NCBI GenBank assembly: GCA_014529385.2
Contig: CM043969.1
Location: 13,527,446 to 13,591,445, forward strand
Length of the DNA stretch: 64,000 nt
Direction of reading: 5' to 3'
Source of the DNA: Adiantum capillus-veneris
Lineage: Eukaryota; Streptophyta; Polypodiopsida; Polypodiales; Pteridaceae
Below are positions 57,370 through 64,000 of this stretch, in pieces; within the stretch, counting starts at the first letter, position 1, and every line of letters starts with the position of its first letter. A program made the position numbers and the translations under genes. The notes below the pieces were generated by a model that worked only from the letters and a program-made list of their open reading frames with translations, was not told where the DNA came from and searched no databases.

Positions 57370-58500
57370 TGTCCAGTTGACTAGCACCTCCTGGTACACT
57401 TTATGAAATATTTTTCTATCTTGATACCCTAGAATAATTTTTTGATTCATGCGGTATCTTTGGTGGCTTTATCACGTCAACCAAAATCTCTAGATAAACT
57501 ATGTTCTCCAAACCGTGAACTGGTTTCTTCAATTTATCAACATGGAAGATTGGGTGAACTTGAGAAATCTTCGATAACTCAACTCTGCATGCTACATCCC
57601 AATATTTTTTATAACTTATAAGGGACCACAATATCTAAGAGATATTTTGTCACACTTTTCCATTTTCATGGTTTCTAACTTTGTAGGAATCTTTAGGAAT
57701 ACAAAGCCATCTTTTACAAAGGTAATCTTTTCTTTTTCCTTTGTGTGCATACCTTTTAGCACGATCCTATGCACTACAAATGCTTTACTTTGCAGGCTTC
57801 AATATATCATTCATATCTTCAAGAGTATCCTTGATAGATTGAATCTTCTCCTTCTCTAAGCCTATAGCTATTGGAGATCCAAGCTATAAACCATACGTCA
57901 CAATGAATAAATCGAGTTGCTACATGTTTGGAACTGTTGTAAGAAAATTCCAAAATGGGTAAGTACTCTTCCTTATAATTAGGTTGCTTCTTACTTACAT
58001 AAGAATGTAACATGTCCTCTAGGATTTTGTTAACCCTTTCGATTTGACCATCAGACTGCGAATGGTCTGCTTTACTCATGCTCAGAGTAGTATCTAGATT
58101 TTTTAAGACTTTCCTCCAAAAAAATGAATTTTGAATTTTCTATCTCTATCTGACACTATATCTGCGGGCATGTCATATAGCTTGTAGAGACGTTCAATAA
58201 ATATATTTGTTAGTTTTGGTGCTTTAATTGTTTTCTTTGTGACCATAAACTTTTCCATATTGGTTAATTTGTCCACTACCACCCACACTATGTCATCTCC
58301 TCACCTAGTCTTAGGTAAACTAGTAAGGAATTCAATGGAAATGCTTTTCCATTTCCCTTGAGGAATCTTCAAAGGATGGAGTAGTCTCCCAACCTTGAGA
58401 AATTCATGTTTATTATCCTAACCATTCTTGCATTTCAATACATAAGTCTGGACGTCCATAAACAAACTAGGCCAAAAAATTGTCTTTTCACTAGTGCAGA
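57370..58500 (-). pseudogene. Second Ty3/gypsy fragment: integrase and C-terminus
   Basis: Read on the minus strand from about 58,430. It shows the segment before the integrase core, then VVVDKLTNMEKFM (catalytic-domain start, about 58,280), IVSDRDRKF with the second Asp (about 58,150), SDGQIERVN with the catalytic Glu retained (about 58,045), and LPILEFSYN. The C-terminal HPIFHVDKLKK (about 57,550) closes it. Stops and shifts occur throughout. It differs clearly from the chromovirus at 11.8-18.7 kb and no LTRs are visible, so it is a separate, older, truncated element. Confidence 0.8.
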
Positions 58501-58613
58501 GATATTTTTAATCCAAGGATGACTTGCACTTAGACAATTGTGCTTTATTTTAAGATGCATACCTAAGAGTCAGCATAGTTGGTATGCACACTCTATGCTT
58601 GTAGAGTAAGTAC

Positions 58614-58841
58614 TGTTACCATGTACATGTGGTAGTGATGTGTGTGAACACACTTAGGACCACTAGTGTATTTTTTCCCTGACTAGGAAGTGTTTTCCCC
58701 CGTGTATGTATATACACCCATCACTCTAGGGCTATATCATCTTTGCATTGCACACTAAGTAATACACTCTCTGTTGTGTGCCTTGAGCTTCCTTCATCTT
58801 CTCTAAGCTGTGTGTGTTTTCCTGCAACCCTAATTCCAACA
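58614..58841 (+). repeat. Ty1/copia 5' LTR (about 228 bp)
   Basis: TGTTACC...CCAACA with TG/CA ends, a TATA-like CTATATCA near 58,733, and a primer-binding site just after it. The length is typical for plant copia LTRs. The 5' edge is inferred from the TG dinucleotide. Confidence 0.65.
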
Positions 58842-58843
58842 AT

Positions 58844-58855
58844 TGGTATGAGAGC
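58844..58855 (+). promoter_or_regulatory. Copia primer-binding site (initiator Met-tRNA)
   Basis: TGGTATGAGAGC, one base from the canonical TGGTATCAGAGC, starts two bases after the LTR end. Confidence 0.8.
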
Positions 58856-58929
58856 ACGTTGCATCCTCCTGGGTGTTGAGCTTATATGTGAAGCTACTCA
58901 ATATATGGCTTCTCTATATATAGCACCCA
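58856..58929 (+). other. Copia leader and possible gag start, interrupted
   Basis: A short leader leads to an ATG near 58,902 (MASLYIAP). The CACTA copy 2 terminus cuts in at 58,930. Confidence 0.45.
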
Positions 58930-59127
58930 CACTACAAGAGGCTATTCATATTAGCGACGCTCACACAGGGACGCTCAATTTTTTTTTTCCCGGCGTCGTA
59001 AATTTGCGACGCGCATAGCGACGCTCATAGCGACGCCGGTTGGGCTAAAAAAAATAACAGAGAGCACCCCAAAACTCAGATCTCAGATCTGAGTTTTTCG
59101 GCGCCCTCAAGCAAGGAGCAGGTAACG

Positions 59128-59168
<41 letters not shown>

Positions 59169-59268
59169 CTCCACACACACACACACACACACACGAGGAG
59201 AGGAAGGAGAGCCAGGTATGCTCCTTCCCTCTCCTCACTCTCATGTTCCCTTCCCCTCTTTCTATCTC

Positions 59269-59305
<37 letters not shown>

Positions 59306-59312
59306 TAGTGTT

Positions 59313-59354
<42 letters not shown>

Positions 59355-59394
59355 TACAAACATAAACAAAAACGCACACACACATACATAAACA

Positions 59395-59590
59395 AAGAAT
59401 GCACATACACATTGAGAGAGGAAAAGAGAGAGAGAGCATGCATAAACAAAAAACGCACACATTGAGAGAGGAAAAGAGAGAGAGAACATGCATAAACAAA
59501 AAACCGAACATTGAGAGAGGAAAAGAGAGAGAAAACATGCATACGATCCAAAAAAACGCACACACATTGAGAGAGAAAGAGAGAGAAACT
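59395..59590. repeat. Minisatellite, CACTA copy 2
   Basis: Inverted counterpart of 42,826-43,075: ACATTGAGAGAGGAAAAGAG units every 58 bp or so. Confidence 0.8.
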
Positions 59591-59757
59591 AATTTAACGT
59601 CGTAGGAAACTAATTAAAATTAAAAGACCTAAAGATCTAGCCGACGAGGAGTTGAACTCAAGACCTATTATTCAAGAGGGAAATGGCATAACCAATCTAT
59701 CATACTTGGCATGGGTGATAGAAAGGTTATACCATTTATCTCTTTTTATTGGCACAC

Positions 59758-59925
59758 ACATCCACACACGCGCACACACACAAGAAGAAGAGAGTTATAA
59801 CGTCGTAGGAAACTATCCTAAAAGACGTTAAAGATTAGGTTAGATGTAGACTTACGTTAAATTAGATTTAGGTTTATTTAAGTTAAATTAGATTAGATTT
59901 AGGTTTATTTTTAGTTAGATTTACA
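59758..59925 (+). repeat. Direct repeat flanking the HIPP capture, left copy
   Basis: CACACAAGAAGAAGAGAGTT, AACGTCGTAGGAAACTATCC and GATTAGGTTAGATGTAGACT recur in order at 60,470-60,640. The two copies bracket the captured gene. Copy 1 of the CACTA has only part of this arrangement. Confidence 0.8.
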
Positions 59926-59972
59926 TTTATTTACGCTAGATTTAGATTTTCGTTATATTAGATTAGATTTAG

Positions 59973-60337
59973 GTCTCCATAGACTGCGATGCCTGCATGA
60001 AGCGGGTGAAGAAAGCCCTCAATGGAATATAGGGTATTGTTGCCTTCACTCATGGTGGGTCCGTCGATCCAAAAGTACTGGTGAAATGTCTTCAGAAGAT
60101 AGGGAAGAAGGTGGATCTTCAGGGCGGCAAGAGTCACTACATCCCCGACAATGACCATCTAGACAACCTCTAGTCATTCAACAGCAACTTCAAAGTTAGG
60201 AACACTCTTTGAAGATGAGGCAGCGTCACCGCCGGAAGTTAACTCTCACATTGGATGGAGATGAGGCAGCGTCACCGCCGAAAGTTAACTCTCACATCTT
60301 TAGTGATGAGAATGCCAACTCTTGCCGAGTTATGTGA
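59973..60337 (+). pseudogene. Captured HIPP gene fragment with HMA domain and CaaX end (copy 2)
   Basis: An intron-like AG (59,971-59,972) precedes the exon. CDAC (59,985-59,996) is the metal-binding C-x2-C. KRVKKALNGI follows, then an in-frame TAG at 60,030, then VDPKVLVKCLQKIGKKVDL. Downstream, in another frame, DENANSCRVM and TGA (60,335-60,337) give a C-terminal CaaX box typical of HIPPs, where the Cys is farnesylated. A 47-bp tandem duplication (60,214-60,298) separates the two parts. Family features are established for HIPPs; the capture is inferred from its position inside both CACTA copies. Confidence 0.75.
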
Positions 60338-60468
60338 AAAATTATGTGTTAAATCAGTTTTAAGGTTCTTATAATCCCTGTTAGTTTAGTTATTTGTTTT
60401 TAATATAACATAATCTACGTTAGATTTAGATTTATGTTATATTAGATTAGACTTAGGTTTATTTAGGT

Positions 60469-60469
<1 letters not shown>

Positions 60470-60499
<30 letters not shown>

Positions 60500-60640
60500 A
60501 GAAGAAGAGAGTTTTAACGTCGTAGGAAACTATCCCAAAAGACGTTAAAGATTAGGTTAGATGTAGACTTACGTTAAATTAGATTTAGGTTTATTTTTAG
60601 TTAGATTTACGTTTATTTAGATTTACGCTTATTTACGTTA
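60470..60640 (+). repeat. Direct repeat flanking the HIPP capture, right copy
   Basis: Right partner of 59,758-59,925, with a (CA)n start and the AACGTCGTAGGAAACTATCC block. Confidence 0.8.
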
Positions 60641-60930
60641 GATCGAGTCCATGCAAGAATTACTTACGGTTTAGGGTTTAGAGCTAGACGAACAGTGAAA
60701 AGATCTACTGTGAAAAGATGTTAAGATGCTGTGAAGTGCTACAGCTAGAGAAGAGGAAAAGGGGTTTTATCCACTACATGCAGTATCATGTAGACGTGGG
60801 TCTGTAGATTTCTTGTACCCACAAATATAGGTATTGACCAATAAAGACGAGATTATAACCCGGTGGTTCTGATCTCCGTGCACCTCTAGACCGAGGTGTG
60901 CGGGGATTGGACATGACTAGAGAATGTGAG

Positions 60931-60932
<2 letters not shown>

Positions 60933-60995
<63 letters not shown>
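60933..60995. repeat. (GA)n microsatellite, CACTA copy 2
   Basis: About 62 bp upstream of tnp2. It is longer than the equivalent tract in copy 1. Confidence 0.88.
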
Positions 60996-60998
<3 letters not shown>

Positions 60999-61060
60999 GA
61001 CGAAGAATGCCAATAGAATATTAAATTTGTTGTCCAGGTTATAAGATTTTTATCCTCATT

Positions 61061-63740
61061 ATGAGTAGTGACGAGGATGTGGGACCGTCCAACCGAAACA
61101 CCTATCTCTCAACGAGGGTCTTATGTCCTTGTAATCAATGCAAGCATGCTGTGCGACGGACAAGACATGTTTCTTTGCAGCACGTTCACGAATTTGACGA
61201 GTTCGATCCATCTATTATAGATCGAGTTGTTCCTAATTATAACTCGTCGGACTCTGACGCTGGCCAACAAGCAGCAATCTTGCAACCCAATAGACGTGTT
61301 CGCAGGCGCTTTGGTCAAGCAGCATATGTGAGGCCACAAGATGTAGCCTCTGACAGCTCGGGGGATGATCGTGCAGAGCACATTCCCAACGAGGCAATGT
61401 TTGAGCCCGAGATTGATGAAATGATCGAGACGATCATGGATTCAGAAAGGCTTATCTATGATGATATGAAAAGTGAAGCCGATACGCCATTGTATAATGG
61501 AGCACGTATGTCTAGATTGAAAGCACTCCTGGTTCTTCTCAACATGCAGGCAAAGTTTGGATGGAGTGACACTAGCGTCACAGCGCTTTTCAGGTGATCT
61601 ATTACAATTAGTGTACTTTAATAAAACTCTAAATGTATAATGATCTGATAGATTTTTACACGACTGTATCGTATTTTTATGTTGTGTAGATTGCTTAAAG
61701 AGCACATACTACCAGCTGACAATGTGATGCCAGATTCCCGAGATGAAGCAAGAAAGATTTTGCGAAACTTGGGGATGGATTACAATTCTATCCACGCTTG
61801 TCCTAATGACTGCATTCTTTTCAGAGGGGAATACATAGACATGGAGAAGTGTCCGAAATGTGATTCCGAAAGATATCGAGTAGATCTCCACGGGACAAAA
61901 ATTCCACAAAAGGTTTTGCGACATTTTTCTCTGCTTCCTCGCATCAAGCATTTCTTCGAATGTAAGTCCATGGCTGCCCTAGCATCATGGCATGAGGAGA
62001 ATAAATCTTCGGATGGTGTGCTACGAATTCCTGCAGATTGCGTAGCTTGAAAACATATAGATGGAACATGGTCGGATTTTGGCAGGGAAGCTCGAAATTT
62101 GCGCTTAGGCCTAGCTATGGATGGCGTAAATCCATTTGGTCAAAGATCAACATCTTACAGTGTATGGCCCGTTGTCATCGTGAACTACAACATTCTCCCA
62201 TGGTTGACTACGAAGAAGGGGCACCTATGGCTAAGCTTGATTGTGCCAGGGCGATATAAAGTGGAGAATATGGATGTGTATCTTCGTCCACTATTGGAAG
62301 AGCTAAAACAATTGTGGATTGGCATAGAGATCAACGTAGACTCCATACCATTCGCCAAACTAAATGCTGTGGAGCTTGTGTGCATGTTTGAGAAACATTT
62401 TCCTACTACCATGCTAACCATTCAGGTGCATCTTCTTGTTCACATAGTTGATGAGGTGGAAATAGCTGGCACAGTTCATTCCAGATGGATGTTCTTCTTA
62501 GAACGTTTCATGAAAACGCTTAAGGGATATGTGCGTCAAAAGGCACGTCCGGAGGGTAGCATGGCAGAAGGTTGGTTGGTATCAGAGTCCCTAGTGTACA
62601 TTGGAGAGTGGCTAGACGGATTTGATAAAGCCCGGGACACGCTATGGCGAACCATAGATAATGAGCGCATATCTGGGATTGTCATGTGCAATCTCGGTGT
62701 TGAGAAGAAGATGACGGAAGATCTAGAGGCTAAAATCAACTGATTTTGCATGCTTCACAATCCAGTGATGCAAAAGTAGATTTCACAATATGAGGATGCA
62801 AAGCAAGAGCGACAAAGGGCACGAATCGAGTGGAGACGGGGAAGACGACCACCGATGCACTATCCGACGGGTCTGGAGAGCCTACCAACATTCATGAGCT
62901 TAAGATGGTTGCACAACCAATTGAAAAGCGCACAACAATGCGGTGACGAAGTGACTGAGGAAGAGTGGGAGTACTCTCGGGGTTGCGCGACCAAGGTAAG
63001 TTTGCAATGTACAACTAGCTAGTGACTTTATTTCTAAACGTTTGAACGGCCACTCATAATCTTTGTTCGTTGTAGTATAAGTCATACACAGCATCATGGT
63101 GTAAAGGTCAACATTTTAGGGTGGAACGGATCGACAAAAAGCTTTTTACTCAAGATTGTGGAATCATGGCAAAATTTGAACAGTCTAGTCGACGACGTTC
63201 CTCTGATGCAGATCTTGTGGTGGCGGAACTCACTTAATTCGGCACGCTACAAGAGATTTTGAGGATCGATTATAGAGTATTTTTTGTCGACTTGTTCGAC
63301 GTGCAATGGTTCAAGATAATCATGGAGGGTCGCAACGCTACTGTGCGTAGAGGAGAGTCTGGTTTTCTTGAGGTGGATTCTACTAAGAAATGGACTGACC
63401 TAAGAGACACTTTCGTACTACCCGAGCATTGTGAACAAGTAAGTATGTAAATAGTTAACATCCCCCTTTTACAAGTTATGTGCTTGAAAGCTCTCATGTA
63501 AGTTATGTGGCTCTGGCAGGTAATATTTCATCCTACAAAGTCTACATCAAACTGGTGGTACATCATAGAGGTAGCCCCTCGTAGTGGAAGGACGTATGAA
63601 GGCTACCATGTGCCAATCACAACGGCATCAATGGAGGAGATCAGAGAAGATGCTCAATCAGAAGCCGCTACGGTGGTCAGACGAGCATCAAGATGCTACT
63701 ACTCTATATGGGGTGCATGCAGAGGTGCTACAAAATGAAA
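61061..63740 (+). pseudogene. tnp2: CACTA tnp2 remnant, copy 2
   Basis: Exon 1 (61,061 to about 61,593) is intact with CPCNQCKH. Exon 2 starts after TGTGTAG near 61,690 and carries CPNDCILFRGEY and, after a stop at 62,048 (TGA where copy 1 has TGG), LAMDGVNPFG. A deletion at about 62,329 joins this to the DUF4218-like part. There the frame is intact where copy 1 is shifted. Stops at 62,741, 62,777 and 63,236 replace Arg, Trp and Tyr codons of copy 1. The DUF4216-like segment follows near 63,290 and the remnant ends near 63,740. Confidence 0.85.
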
Positions 63741-63770
63741 CAGAGGATATGTGTTTAAACGGAGAGCTCC

Positions 63771-64000
63771 TAATGTTGGTTCCACTACAAATGCAACTAT
63801 TGTTGTCTTCTATGAAAGGAGACTGTGATGATGATGTTGATGCAAAATGGGATTTTAGTGTTGTGTGCACTTATGTTCCTTCTATCCATGATTCATGTTT
63901 GTCAGTTGCTGTAGATGCTCAAGTGTGGTACTTTGGAAGTGGTGCTACAAAGCACATAACCTCTCATTGTGACTTGTTTACCTCTCTTGAGGATGTCCCT
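63771..64000 (+). pseudogene. Ty1/copia protease region, partial at window edge
   Basis: An open frame from about 63,773 to the window end contains VWYFGSGATKHIT, the copia protease active-site region. The normal motif is W..DSGA(T/S).H, so the catalytic Asp is Gly here, which would abolish proteolysis. It adjoins CACTA copy 2 with no gag in between. With the LTR and primer-binding site at 58.6-58.9 kb it may be the same copia element. It continues beyond the window. Confidence 0.75.

Larger units (their letters stand above)
58930..63769 (+). mobile_element. CACTA transposon copy 2, truncated, opposite orientation
   Basis: It starts with CACTACAAGAGG, the same terminus as the 43,516 end of copy 1, and runs collinearly with it inverted. 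It includes subterminal repeats, palindrome, minisatellite, HIPP capture and tnp2. It stops abruptly at GGAGAGCTC (about 63,769) within tnp2 3' sequence, so the TNP1-like gene and far terminus are missing. An internal deletion of about 0.97 kb at about 62,329 and several stops make it non-functional. Confidence 0.9.

Overview
The window looks like intergenic, transposon-dense nuclear DNA of a land plant. It holds a Ty3/gypsy chromovirus, a Ty1/copia element, a plant-type L1-like LINE, CACTA elements with tnp2 and TNP1-like genes, tRNA-derived SINE-like copies and very long (CT)n and (CA)n tracts. No intact single-copy host gene was found. A fern or another lineage with a large genome is my guess; the sequence does not prove it.

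Layout. Bases 1-11,850 are microsatellite-rich unique DNA with a decayed LINE 3' half (about 5,380-7,555), two tRNA-like SINE candidates (about 9.13 and 9.72 kb), short tandem duplications and three relatives of one dispersed repeat. At 11,854 a Ty3/gypsy chromovirus starts inside a (CT)n(CA)n tract. Its 5' LTR is 11,854-13,449 and its broken gag-pol is 13,893-18,673. Its 3' end, polypurine tract and 3' LTR are found only at 55,322-57,012.

The 36.3 kb between (18,978-55,321) behave as one giant insertion. The ends are inverted (AGGACCATATTAGG on the left, its complement on the right), TAAGG is present on both sides, and the gypsy sequence resumes exactly there. Inside are long arms of a diverged motif, GGTCCACCACTTGTCC, arranged in units of about 440 or 360 bp and pointing in opposite directions in the left and right halves. 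Minus-strand coding remnants lie among the repeats: two FCP1/NLI-type HAD phosphatase-like proteins, a SET-domain exon and a three-exon protein with a DGQHS motif. A plus-strand protein that may be the element's own DNA-binding protein or transposase lies next to the right end. This is the best candidate for an undescribed system.

A 7.7-kb CACTA element (35,812-43,516) is nested in one repeat unit of the giant element, flanked by GGT. It carries tnp2, a TNP1-like gene, hairpin-forming subterminal repeats and a captured fragment of a heavy-metal-associated isoprenylated plant protein (HIPP). The nesting order is (CA)n, then gypsy, then giant element, then CACTA.

Bases 57,013-64,000 hold (CA)n, a minus-strand gypsy integrase fragment, a copia LTR with primer-binding site (58,614-58,855), and a second, opposite-strand CACTA copy from 58,930. 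This copy has the same HIPP capture in a more complete form. It breaks off at about 63,770, where copia protease sequence begins and runs to the window edge. Almost every coding region carries stops or frameshifts, so the window mostly records past transposition.
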